A DNA stretch of 16,157 bases from Peptococcaceae bacterium (GCA_900759105.1 CAAETY010000141.1:1-16157), one strand, 5' to 3'. Shown: positions 1-6,933, counted from the first letter of the stretch. Made by a program: numbers and translations. Notes: generated by a model not told the origin, from the letters alone.

Positions 1-13
1 CCAACGATTGATT

Positions 14-42
14 ATTATACGCTCACTCCTTTTGGTTGTCAA
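14..42 (-). promoter_or_regulatory. Consensus sigma-A promoter firing leftward out of the window
   Basis: Read on the minus strand, TTGACA (37-42) and TATAAT (14-19) are separated by exactly 17 bases, a perfect match to the sigma-A consensus. Transcription would start near position 7, so the gene it drives lies to the left, outside the window. It sits downstream of the RNA methyltransferase terminator, so it opens a new unit. In many Firmicutes a methyltransferase of this type is followed by pheST; that the promoter serves such genes here is only inference. Confidence 0.75.
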
Positions 43-115
43 CTCTTATTTTGTGTTTTTTTGTTTCTTTTTTCTGCGTGTGTTTTCCTTCTATAAAATT
101 AGGAATAAAGCAAAT

Positions 116-141
116 CACCCGCTCTCGGTTGAGAGCGGGTG
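116..141 (-). terminator. Intrinsic terminator of the RNA methyltransferase gene
   Basis: An 11-bp perfect stem (116-126 with 131-141) and a four-base loop lie 14 bases past the stop codon of the minus-strand methyltransferase. On the transcribed strand the stem is followed by a U-rich but interrupted stretch, ATTTGCTTTATTCC. The GC-rich stem and its position support termination. Confidence 0.75.
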
Positions 142-155
142 GTGTCTTCTGTTCT

Positions 156-938
156 TTATTGTTGATGTTTTCTACGGCGATGGATTTCGTAGAGAAGTAC
201 GCCGGTTGCTACGCCTACGTTGAGGCTTTCTACGCCGTTTTCGAGTGGGATGCGAACCATTTGTTCATATTCTTCGATTTGGCTTGGGCCGTTGCCTTCG
301 TTGCCAACAACGAGCGCGATTTTTTCCGGCAGGGTTTCAAAGGCTTCATCGTAATCAACGCCATCGGCATCTGCCACTATAAATTGGAAGCCGTACTTTT
401 TGAGCACGTGTACGATTTCTTCAACGTCTTCAATCATATATACCGGAAGCTTAAAGATGGTACCCATGGTAGAGCGAAGTACTTTTTTATTGGAAAAGTC
501 CACGGTGCCCTTGAGGCAGAATACCGCTTTTGCGCCACTGGCCAAGGCAGTACGAATGATGGAGCCGAGGTTCCCCGGATCTTGTACGCCATCAACCACA
601 ACCACGGTGTCCATCACAGGCCAGCTTTCTTCGCTCCAATCCGGGAAGGAAACGATAGCGGCAATGTCTTGTGGGTTTACGGTTGCCATGGAATCTTCAA
701 GAATATCCGGTTCTACCAAAAATGCCGGACCGTCGTAGCTTTCCAAAAGGTCCTGATACTTATCTTCGGAGCCTTCGGCAATTAAAATAACGTGTACCAT
801 TACATCACTGGCGATGGCTTCTTCTACAAAGCGGCGACCTTCTGCTACAAATTGTTCAAATGCCAAACGATATTTGCGTTTTTCCAACGCGCGCATTCGT
901 TTAATCCATTGATTTTTATCTGATTCAATTACTTTCAT
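156..938 (-). CDS. TrmH/SpoU-family RNA 2'-O-methyltransferase
   Basis: A SPOUT-fold methyltransferase predicted to transfer a methyl group from S-adenosylmethionine to a ribose 2'-OH in rRNA or tRNA. The three SpoU motifs are visible in the C-terminal half: DPGNLGSIIRTA, then VVGNEGNGPS, then IPLENGVESLNVGVATGVLLYE (split here only in description), which together form the knotted cofactor site. The N-terminal part (QWIKRMRALEKRKYR and following) is the substrate-binding domain seen in RlmB/YsgA-type proteins. The ATG at 938 is chosen, giving 260 residues: AAGGGG lies about 8 bases upstream, and the extended -10 promoter at 981-989 would exclude the longer reading from 1028. It is a single-gene unit ended by the hairpin at 116-141. 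The family is clear; the modified nucleotide cannot be read from the sequence. Confidence 0.9.
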   Translation of the reverse strand: MKVIESDKNQWIKRMRALEKRKYRLAFEQFVAEGRRFVEEAIASDVMVHVILIAEGSEDKYQDLLESYDGPAFLVEPDILEDSMATVNPQDIAAIVSFPDWSEESWPVMDTVVVVDGVQDPGNLGSIIRTALASGAKAVFCLKGTVDFSNKKVLRSTMGTIFKLPVYMIEDVEEIVHVLKKYGFQFIVADADGVDYDEAFETLPEKIALVVGNEGNGPSQIEEYEQMVRIPLENGVESLNVGVATGVLLYEIHRRRKHQQ

Positions 939-980
939 AGGTTTCCCCTTTTCGTCAACTGTCACAAATTTCTTAGAAAT

Positions 981-989
981 AGTATAGCA
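981..989 (-). promoter_or_regulatory. Extended -10 promoter of the RNA methyltransferase gene
   Basis: On the minus strand the sequence reads TGCTATACT, a TGn-extended -10 element. The matching -35 position (about 1004-1009) is poor, as is usual when the TGn extension is present. Transcription would start near 975, leaving a leader of under 40 bases before the ATG at 938. Confidence 0.5.
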
Positions 990-1021
990 TAGATTGATTC
1001 GGGTTTGGGAAACTTTTTCTC

Positions 1022-1050
1022 TTGACACCCCGGGGGGGTGGGGTTATTCT
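1022..1050 (+). promoter_or_regulatory. copA-csoR promoter with an embedded CsoR-type operator
   Basis: TTGACA (1022-1027), a 17-base spacer and TATTCT (1045-1050) form a strong sigma-A promoter. The spacer and the end of the -35 hold a GC-rich inverted repeat, CACCCC-GGG-GGGGTG (1026-1040), in an otherwise AT-rich intergenic region. CsoR repressors are known to bind GC-rich C-run/G-run palindromes at copper promoters. Bound apo-CsoR would physically block RNA polymerase here, and Cu(I) would release it. The operator role is inferred from sequence type and from csoR being in this operon. Confidence 0.8.
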
Positions 1051-1082
1051 AAAGAGACAAACGTACTATAGTTTAGAAAGAA

Positions 1083-3866
1083 GTGATATTTTTGGGCAAT
1101 GAAACCACTACCGATTTCGATGTGACGGGGATGAGCTGCAGTGCTTGTCAGTCTGCAGTGGAGCGTGCTGTTCGCAAGTGCGGTGCCTGTGACGTGAGTG
1201 TGAATCTTTTGAACGGTCGCATGAAGGTCACCCATGATGATTCCGTGACCGATGCCGCCATTATGGCCGCTGTCGAGGAAGCCGGCTACCATGCCAGCAA
1301 ACACGGCGCTGTAAATCCGAATGCCATCTTTAGCAAGGAAGAGGATGCACGCCGTTTGCGTATTCGTTCATCGGTCATCCTGCTTGTTCCGTTGATGATT
1401 ATTGCGATGCTTCCGATGGCACCGCTTTCGCCGTATGATTTGGTACATTCCAAATTTTGGTTAATCACTAGCCCGGCGGTCCAGCTTATTTTGGCGTCTG
1501 TGATTCTTTGGATTAATCGCGCCTATTTTATCAATGGCTTTACAGCCATCATGAATCGTAGTCCAAACATGGATACGCTGGTGGCCATCGGTTCGGCAAT
1601 TTCTCTTATTTACAGCTTCTACACGACCGGCACCATTTACGGTGCGCTTGCTGCCGGAAGCCGCGAACATGCTATTGTTGGGTTGCACCAGCTTTATTTT
1701 GACAGTGCTGCAATGATTGTTACCTTAATCACTGTCGGTAAATACCTCGAAGCACGTGCCAAGCATCACACCAGTGACGCCATCTCCGAGCTTTTGGCAC
1801 TCGCACCACAAACAGCGTACCGTGTCGATGGCGATACGGTTACGCCGGTTGCTACAAGCACACTGTGTGTGGATGATATTGTAGAAATTCGCCCGGGCGG
1901 TCGTATTCCCGTGGACGGGGTTATTGTGAGTGGCTCTTCTTCTATTGATGAAAGCGCCTTCACGGGTGAAAGCATTCCTGTAGAAAAATCCGTCGGTGAT
2001 ACCGTAACCACCGGCACCATCAACACCACCGGTGCTTTTCGCTTCCGCGTTACGGCGGTTGGTGCGGATACAGCTTTGGCGAAAATTGTAGAGCTTGTTG
2101 AAAACGCCAACGCTACCAAGGCACCAATTGCCCGCACTGCCGATAAGGTAGCGGCTGTTTTTGTACCGACCATTCTTACCATCGCCATAATCACATTCAT
2201 CGCTTGGATGGCGATTGGCGAAAACAGTGCTTTTGCCATCAAAATGGCCATTTCCGTTATTGTCATCAGTTGCCCTTGTGCCCTCGGCCTTGCCACTCCG
2301 GTGGCTATCATGGTCGGAAGTGGTCAAGGCGCCAAAAAGGGGATTCTCTTCAAGGACGCCGCCGCCCTTGAACGGTTGCATCAAATTGATACCTTTGTCT
2401 TTGACAAGACCGGTACCATCACCGAAGGGTGCCCTGCCCTAACTGATGTTATTCCATTCCAAGGACAAGACGAAGCAGAGCTTTTGAGAATCGCCGCTTC
2501 ATTGGAAGCTTCCAGTGAACATCCTTTGGCGCAAGCCATTACCGAAGCCGCCCACGCCAACCATCTGGTTCTTTATCCGGTCAGTGATTTTCGCGCCATG
2601 AGCGGTCGTGGTATTAGCGGTGTCATCAGCGGACACACCTACTACGCCGGCAGTCAGCATTTAATGGCAGAGCTTGGACTGGACCTGCGTGGTGCCGATA
2701 AAAAAGCACGTCAACTTGCACAAGAAGGTAACACGCCGCTCTATATTGCAGATGACCATTGTGTGCTGGGGCTTCTCACCTGTGCTGACCGCATCAAGCA
2801 GCAAACACCGCGTGCCATTCAGACCTTGCGCCAAATGGATAAGCAACTCATCTTGCTTTCCGGTGACCATCAAACCACTGCCGAGGCTGTTGCCAATCGC
2901 ATTGGCGTGGATGATGTTATCGCTGAAGTGCTCCCAACAGAAAAGGAAGCTGTTATTGCCGACCTCATGCAAAAGGGCAACATTGTTGCCATGGTTGGTG
3001 ACGGTATCAATGATGCGCCGGCTTTGGCCCGTGCCGATGTCGGCATTGCGATTGGTGCCGGTACGGACATTGCCATTGAAAGTGCCGATGTTATTCTCAC
3101 TTCAAGCGAGCTCACCGATATCGTCTATGCCTACGAGCTTTCCGGCGCCACTATCAAAAATATCCATCAAAATCTCTTCTGGGCTTTCTTCTATAATATT
3201 CTCTGCATTCCACTGGCAGCCGGGGTCTTCTATCCTGCCTTTGGCATTAGCTTGAACCCAATGATTGCTGCCGCCTGCATGAGTTTGAGCTCGCTCTTTG
3301 TTGTCACCAACGCTTTGCGTTTACACGCTTGGAAGCCAACGCTCACCCAAGCACTCATTCATTCAAACGATGTCACACCGGCACAACAGCCTGCCACACC
3401 ACTTGAAACAGCACCGTCACTCCAACAATGCACCGTGTGCATTGACGGCATGTCCTGCAACCATTGCAAAATGAGTGTTGAAAAAGGGCTTGGCGCTTTG
3501 GATGGCGTTACCGACGTTACTGTTTCCCTTGCAGACAAAACCGCTACTGTTACCGCTACGACTGATATTCATGCACTCCCTTTGGAGCAAACCATTAACG
3601 ACCTTGGATTTACCTATCAAGGCATCCAAGATGGCACAGAAAGGATGACTACTATGAACAAAGCAACCGTACACATCGAAGGCATGGCTTGCAACCACTG
3701 CAAAATGAGCGTTGAAAAAGGACTGGGCGCATTGGATGGCGTCACCGACGTTGCCGTGTCCCTCGAAGACAAAACTGCAACCGTTACCGCTACAACCGAT
3801 ATTAACACGCTTCCTATTGCACAAACCGTTACTGAGCTTGGCTTCGAATTTAAAGGTATTGAATAA
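1083..3866 (+). CDS. copA: Cu(I)-exporting P1B-type ATPase with a fused C-terminal CopZ-like module
   Basis: Membrane pump that uses ATP to export Cu(I) from the cytoplasm. Residues in order: N-terminal heavy-metal-binding domain with GMSCSAC (C19, C22); transmembrane helices from about 95; actuator TGES (294-297); intramembrane metal site CPC (397-399); phosphorylated DKTGT (D441); HP of the nucleotide domain (H480-P481); GDGIND (639-644); and the YN and MSLSS helices typical of Cu(I) pumps. After the last helix come two extra metal-binding domains with CNHC at 792-795 and 870-873, making 927 residues against roughly 750-830 for common CopAs. The last domain could also be made separately from an internal start at 3654. 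The start is uncertain: GTG 1083 gives the longest product, but GAAGTGAT (1080-1087) is placed better for TTG 1092. csoR follows after 26 bases, so the pump and its repressor share an operon. Confidence 0.95.
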   Translation: MIFLGNETTTDFDVTGMSCSACQSAVERAVRKCGACDVSVNLLNGRMKVTHDDSVTDAAIMAAVEEAGYHASKHGAVNPNAIFSKEEDARRLRIRSSVILLVPLMIIAMLPMAPLSPYDLVHSKFWLITSPAVQLILASVILWINRAYFINGFTAIMNRSPNMDTLVAIGSAISLIYSFYTTGTIYGALAAGSREHAIVGLHQLYFDSAAMIVTLITVGKYLEARAKHHTSDAISELLALAPQTAYRVDGDTVTPVATSTLCVDDIVEIRPGGRIPVDGVIVSGSSSIDESAFTGESIPVEKSVGDTVTTGTINTTGAFRFRVTAVGADTALAKIVELVENANATKAPIARTADKVAAVFVPTILTIAIITFIAWMAIGENSAFAIKMAISVIVISCPCALGLATPVAIMVGSGQGAKKGILFKDAAALERLHQIDTFVFDKTGTITEGCPALTDVIPFQGQDEAELLRIAASLEASSEHPLAQAITEAAHANHLVLYPVSDFRAMSGRGISGVISGHTYYAGSQHLMAELGLDLRGADKKARQLAQEGNTPLYIADDHCVLGLLTCADRIKQQTPRAIQTLRQMDKQLILLSGDHQTTAEAVANRIGVDDVIAEVLPTEKEAVIADLMQKGNIVAMVGDGINDAPALARADVGIAIGAGTDIAIESADVILTSSELTDIVYAYELSGATIKNIHQNLFWAFFYNILCIPLAAGVFYPAFGISLNPMIAAACMSLSSLFVVTNALRLHAWKPTLTQALIHSNDVTPAQQPATPLETAPSLQQCTVCIDGMSCNHCKMSVEKGLGALDGVTDVTVSLADKTATVTATTDIHALPLEQTINDLGFTYQGIQDGTERMTTMNKATVHIEGMACNHCKMSVEKGLGALDGVTDVAVSLEDKTATVTATTDINTLPIAQTVTELGFEFKGIE
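3447..3845 (+). repeat. Tandem duplication of a metal-binding domain inside copA
   Basis: Two copies of a heavy-metal-associated domain (codons 789-843 and 867-921) repeat with a period of 78 codons. By hand alignment over 55 codons they match at about 80% of bases and 45 of 55 residues. Most base differences are at third codon positions, so both copies look maintained by selection and are not a fresh duplication. Each keeps GM-x-CNHC and the stretch KMSVEKGLGALDGVTDV. Confidence 0.9.
3638..3656 (+). promoter_or_regulatory. Possible internal ribosome binding site and start for a CopZ-like protein
   Basis: In the linker between the two C-terminal metal-binding domains, AGAAAGG (3638-3644) lies nine bases before an in-frame ATG (3654-3656). 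Initiation there would give a 70-residue protein ending at the copA stop, with CNHC at its residues 13-16. That is the size and layout of a free CopZ copper chaperone. Whether it is used is not shown by the sequence; the site may be a relic of a gene fusion. Confidence 0.45.
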
Positions 3867-3892
3867 ACTTCTACTAAAAAAGGAGGAACCTT

Positions 3893-4165
3893 ATGAAAGC
3901 GAATAAAGCCGAGATTTGCAGACTTCTCAAGACTGCCCGCGGACAAATTGACGGGCTCCTCAAAATGGTCGAAGACGACCGCTACTGCATCGATATTTCA
4001 AACCAGCTGTTGAGCACCCAAGCGCTTTTGGGTACCATCAACGCCGAAGTGCTCACCTCTCACCTTGACCATTGTGTTCGCCACGCCTTTGAGTCCGGCG
4101 ACAGCGCCGAGCAAGAACGCAAGCTCGAAGAACTCCACGCTGTGCTCAAGCGATTGAGCAAATAA
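3893..4165 (+). CDS. csoR: CsoR-family copper-sensing repressor
   Basis: An all-helical DNA-binding repressor of 90 residues, the usual CsoR length. It carries the Cu(I)-binding triad of the family: C32 (in RYCIDI), H57 and C61 (in HLDHC), the C-H-C pattern that separates CsoR from the nickel and formaldehyde sensors RcnR and FrmR. The opening RLLKTARGQIDGLLKM matches the RGQ(I/V)-x-G region of the first helix. The ribosome binding site AAAGGAGG is strong and well placed. It lies 26 bases after copA and is probably co-transcribed from the promoter at 1022-1050, so CsoR would repress itself and copA until copper rises. In Bacillus subtilis csoR precedes copZA; here it closes the operon. Confidence 0.95.
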   Translation: MKANKAEICRLLKTARGQIDGLLKMVEDDRYCIDISNQLLSTQALLGTINAEVLTSHLDHCVRHAFESGDSAEQERKLEELHAVLKRLSK

Positions 4166-4177
4166 GACCCACAAATG

Positions 4178-4260
4178 AAAACGCACCTGCGATGAACCAC
4201 TTTCGTATTGTTAGATTTTTGTACCTAACAATCGGGATTGTTCACACAGGTGCGTTTTTT
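4178..4260. terminator. Bidirectional terminator between csoR and the MocR-type regulator
   Basis: Outer arms CGCACCTG (4182-4189) and CAGGTGCG (4247-4254) are extended by an A-run on the left and a T-run (4255-4261) on the right, so it can stop transcription from both converging genes. Inside the arms is an internal hairpin (ATTGTTAG 4207-4214 with CTAACAAT 4225-4232). The stop codon of the minus-strand regulator lies at the edge of the T-run. Confidence 0.8.
4190..4245 (+). repeat. Dispersed hairpin element, copy A
   Basis: A 56-base segment starting CGATGAAC and ending GTTCAC with central GTTAGATTTTT and CTAACAAT. It aligns, with one gap, to the minus strand of 10527-10583. The similar parts are the ends, the loop and the inner stem; the middle of the outer arms has drifted. 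Here three T·G pairs replace the C-G pairs of the other copy. It may be a remnant of a mini-insertion element or a terminator family. Confidence 0.6.
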
Positions 4261-5348
4261 TATGAATGCTTCAGGGCTTGGCGTTTTGCATGCCGCAAGC
4301 GGTTGATGTGTCGCTCAAAATCACCATTTTGTAAAAGCTCCGTCAGCAAATATTGTTCAAAGGTAGGTACCGTACAAGAGTAAAAGCCCAAGCGTTCCTC
4401 AAAGCGTTCCACCAAAGGCAGGGGCAATACCATATAGCCTACACGAAGTGCCGGGCTGATGGTATGCGAAAACGTATTCAGATAGATGACATCCACCCCA
4501 TTCGCCAAGGCATACAGCGTGGTGTCGTTATGCTCACTAACAGTGAGCTCGGCGTTGTAGTTATCCTCAATAATAGTCGCTTGATGTGAGCGCGCCCACT
4601 CAATATATTCCAAGCGTTTGGCACGGTTTGCAGTAATACCCGATGGATAGCTGTGAAAGGGCGTTACATGAAGCACGCCGGCATCAGATGCTGTAAGGGC
4701 TCGAGAGGAAATTCCACCGTCAACAAGCGGCAAAAATTCACACTGAACGCCATTGGCACCATACACGCACTGTATTTTTTCATAGCAGGGTGCTTCCAAT
4801 GCATACGTACGTGATCTTCCCAACAACTGCACCAACAGACCGTACAAATACTCTGCTCCGGAGCCAATCACAATTTGCGCCGGCGTTGCCATAATACCAC
4901 AGGCACGCATCAGATAGCCGGAAAGGGCTTGACGCAACGATAGCAACCCTTGATTGGGGGACTTTTCCAGCAAATGCTCCCCTTTGTCGGTAATCACCTG
5001 ACGCATCGCCTTGGCAAGAATAGTGTATGGCAAGGCATCATCATCCGGATCGGGCGCAGTATTCGGCAACACCTCATTTGTCGGCATATCAGCATGAAGC
5101 AAAAAATCCTCGCTGCTGTAGCACACAAAATAGCCGCTGCGCTCGCGGGCTTCCACATATCCTTCCTCGCAAAGGAGCACATAGGTATGGGCAACCGGCG
5201 CCACACTCAAGCCCAATTCCGCCGCCAAAACGCGTTTTGATGGCAAGCGATCGCCATACGCATAGCCACCGTTTAATATGTCGTGTTTTAATTGCTCATA
5301 AAGCTGCAAATATGCAGGTCTATGGTCTGAATCAATTCGATATCGCAT
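4260..5348 (-). CDS. pdxR: MocR-type (GntR/aminotransferase-like) regulator, PdxR-like, with altered and truncated effector domain
   Basis: A transcription factor with an N-terminal GntR winged helix (about 1-75; DRLPSKRVLAAELGLSVAP is the recognition region) joined to a fold-type-I aminotransferase domain. It is divergent from pdxST, the place of PdxR, which senses pyridoxal phosphate and controls its synthesis. Recognisable effector-domain motifs are VTPFHSYPSG (228-237) and IIEDNYNAEL (259-268), where D262 and Y264 match cofactor-contacting residues. The usual FSKT motif that supplies the PLP-binding lysine reads FSHT (293-296), so residue 295 is His. At 362 residues it is about 100 short of the usual 450-470 and stops soon after FERHINRLR, losing the C-terminal small domain. 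The start ATG at 5348 has only a distant GGAG upstream. It may be a decaying regulator or one that no longer uses covalent PLP. Confidence 0.85.
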   Translation of the reverse strand: MRYRIDSDHRPAYLQLYEQLKHDILNGGYAYGDRLPSKRVLAAELGLSVAPVAHTYVLLCEEGYVEARERSGYFVCYSSEDFLLHADMPTNEVLPNTAPDPDDDALPYTILAKAMRQVITDKGEHLLEKSPNQGLLSLRQALSGYLMRACGIMATPAQIVIGSGAEYLYGLLVQLLGRSRTYALEAPCYEKIQCVYGANGVQCEFLPLVDGGISSRALTASDAGVLHVTPFHSYPSGITANRAKRLEYIEWARSHQATIIEDNYNAELTVSEHNDTTLYALANGVDVIYLNTFSHTISPALRVGYMVLPLPLVERFEERLGFYSCTVPTFEQYLLTELLQNGDFERHINRLRHAKRQALKHS

Positions 5349-5408
5349 CTGGTTATGTATTTTACTCCGTTTCTGGTTATTTTTATAGTGTCAGATTCAT
5401 TGTATGCT
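5348..5408. promoter_or_regulatory. Divergent pdxR-pdxS control region with direct repeats
   Basis: TCTGGTTAT occurs twice in direct orientation, at 5348-5356 and 5372-5380, start points 24 bases apart (ATAACCAGA on the other strand). MocR regulators are known to bind direct repeats. A plausible pdxS promoter is TTTACT (5361-5366), 17 bases, TATAGT (5384-5389), so one repeat lies just upstream of the -35 and the other inside the spacer. A second candidate -10 is TATGCT at 5403-5408. The promoter choice is tentative; the repeats are plainly visible. Confidence 0.55.
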
Positions 5409-5441
5409 AGAGCCAACGAATTGTAAAGGAGAAACACCATC

Positions 5442-6317
5442 ATGGAAAAAACCAGATATGAACTCAATAAAGAATTAGCACAAATGCTCAAGGGTGGCGT
5501 TATTATGGACGTTACCACCCCTGAACAAGCACGCATTGCAGAAGCAGCCGGCGCATGCGCAGTAATGGCGCTCGAACGTATCCCGGCAGACATCCGCGCA
5601 GCCGGTGGCGTATCCCGCATGAGTGACCCTAAAATGATCAAGGGCATCCAAGAAGCCGTATCCATTCCTGTTATGGCAAAATGCCGTATCGGTCATTTTG
5701 TAGAAGCACAGGTCCTCCAAGCCATCGAAATTGACTACATCGACGAAAGTGAAGTACTCTCTCCGGCCGATGACCGTTACCACATCAACAAAACCAAATT
5801 CGATGTACCGTTCGTTTGCGGTGCGCGCGACTTGGGTGAAGCATTGCGTCGTATCAATGAAGGGGCTTCCATGATTCGCACCAAGGGCGAACCGGGGACC
5901 GGCGACGTTGTACAGGCTGTACGTCATATGCGCATGATGCAAGGTGAAATCCGCCGTTTGATGACCATGGACGAAGACGAGCTTTTCGATGCCGCAAAGG
6001 AATTGCAAGTGCCTTACGAATTGGTTGCTTACGTTCACGAAAACGGCAAGCTTCCTGTTGTTAACTTCGCTGCCGGTGGCGTTGCTACCCCTGCCGATGC
6101 TGCTCTTATGATGCAACTTGGTGCTGAAGGTGTATTCGTTGGTTCCGGTATTTTCAAATCCGGCAACCCTGAAAAACGCGCTGCAGCCATTGTTCAAGCA
6201 GTCACCAACTACACCGATGCAGCACTTATCGCACGTCTTTCCGAAGACCTCGGTGAAGCCATGGTTGGTATCAACGAACAAGAAATTGAACTTCTCATGG
6301 CAGAAAGAGGGAAGTAA
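5442..6317 (+). CDS. pdxS: Pyridoxal 5'-phosphate synthase lyase subunit PdxS
   Basis: Synthase subunit of the DXP-independent vitamin B6 route. It condenses ribose 5-phosphate, glyceraldehyde 3-phosphate and ammonia (from PdxT) to PLP in a cytosolic 12-mer bound by PdxT. The 291-residue length is normal. Landmarks are GGVIMDVTTPEQARIAEAAG with D23, the lysine that takes ribose phosphate K80 (in VMAKCRIGHF), and the second lysine K148 (in MIRTKGEPGTG). The (beta-alpha)8 phosphate loop NFAAGGVATPADAALM and GVFVGSGIFKS follow. AAGGAG lies ten bases before the ATG. pdxT begins one base after its stop, so the two subunits are translationally coupled. Confidence 0.97.
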   Translation: MEKTRYELNKELAQMLKGGVIMDVTTPEQARIAEAAGACAVMALERIPADIRAAGGVSRMSDPKMIKGIQEAVSIPVMAKCRIGHFVEAQVLQAIEIDYIDESEVLSPADDRYHINKTKFDVPFVCGARDLGEALRRINEGASMIRTKGEPGTGDVVQAVRHMRMMQGEIRRLMTMDEDELFDAAKELQVPYELVAYVHENGKLPVVNFAAGGVATPADAALMMQLGAEGVFVGSGIFKSGNPEKRAAAIVQAVTNYTDAALIARLSEDLGEAMVGINEQEIELLMAERGK

Positions 6318-6318
6318 G

Positions 6319-6888
6319 ATGCGCATTGGGATTTTGGCGCTACAAGGTGCATTTGCAGAGCACGCCGTCATGCTCGACAAGCTAGACGTTGAACATTTTG
6401 AAATTCGCCAAGCCAAAGACCTCGAAGGTGACTTGGACGGTCTTATCATACCGGGCGGTGAAAGCACCACCATGCGCAAGCTCTTGCATGACTTGGACCT
6501 CTTTGATACTCTTTTAGCTCGCATCAACAGTGGCATGCCCGTCTTCGGAACCTGCGCCGGATTAATTTTATTGGCACGCGAGGTTGAAGGTGGCGTACCA
6601 TGCCTCGGCACCATGAACATTCGCACCAAACGCAATGCCTACGGTCGCCAACTGGGCAGCTTCTTTACCCGTAGCGATTTCAAAGGCATCGGTGAAGTGC
6701 CAATGGATTTCATCCGTGCACCATACATTGAAGCAGTTGGCGATAACGTGGATGTACTCGCTGTCGTAGACGATCACATCGTGGCAGCACGCCAAGACAA
6801 TATGCTTGTCACCGCTTTTCATCCGGAGCTTTGCGATGACACCGCTATCCATGCGCACTTTGTAGACATGGTACAAGCAAGCTTATAA
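6319..6888 (+). CDS. pdxT: Pyridoxal 5'-phosphate synthase glutaminase subunit PdxT
   Basis: Class-I glutamine amidotransferase that hydrolyses glutamine and channels ammonia to PdxS. It has 189 residues, the standard size. The catalytic triad is C79 (in VFGTCAGL), H168 and E170 (in AFHPEL); GGEST (46-50) forms the oxyanion region. The ATG at 6319 is chosen because it directly follows the pdxS stop, has AGAGGGA upstream inside pdxS, and opens the canonical MRIGILALQGAFAEH. An in-frame reading from 6118 would overlap pdxS and is not credible. The operon ends at the hairpin 6934-6978. Confidence 0.97.
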   Translation: MRIGILALQGAFAEHAVMLDKLDVEHFEIRQAKDLEGDLDGLIIPGGESTTMRKLLHDLDLFDTLLARINSGMPVFGTCAGLILLAREVEGGVPCLGTMNIRTKRNAYGRQLGSFFTRSDFKGIGEVPMDFIRAPYIEAVGDNVDVLAVVDDHIVAARQDNMLVTAFHPELCDDTAIHAHFVDMVQASL

Positions 6889-6933
6889 AATATCTCCATC
6901 ATTCTTCCAAATAAAAAAACGTTAATCTCAACA

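Noticed and set aside
1..12. Possible third copy of the dispersed hairpin element
   Set aside because: Only about ten bases (CCAACGATTGA) match and the rest, if present, lies outside the window.
156..1028. Longer reading of the RNA methyltransferase from an ATG at 1028
   Set aside because: The extra 30 residues have no family similarity, and the extended -10 promoter and ribosome binding site point to the ATG at 938.
1725..2384. Minus-strand open reading antisense to copA
   Set aside because: No ribosome binding site or recognisable domain; it mirrors the codon pattern of copA.
4190..4260. Riboswitch or T-box in the csoR-regulator gap
   Set aside because: Both genes converge here, so no 5' leader exists in this gap; a terminator fits better.
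5475..6635. Long minus-strand open reading antisense to pdxS and pdxT
   Set aside because: It lies opposite two clear genes and shows cysteine- and histidine-rich composition typical of a shadow frame.
6118..6888. Longer PdxT starting inside pdxS
   Set aside because: It would overlap pdxS by 200 bases in another frame; the canonical PdxT start is at 6319.
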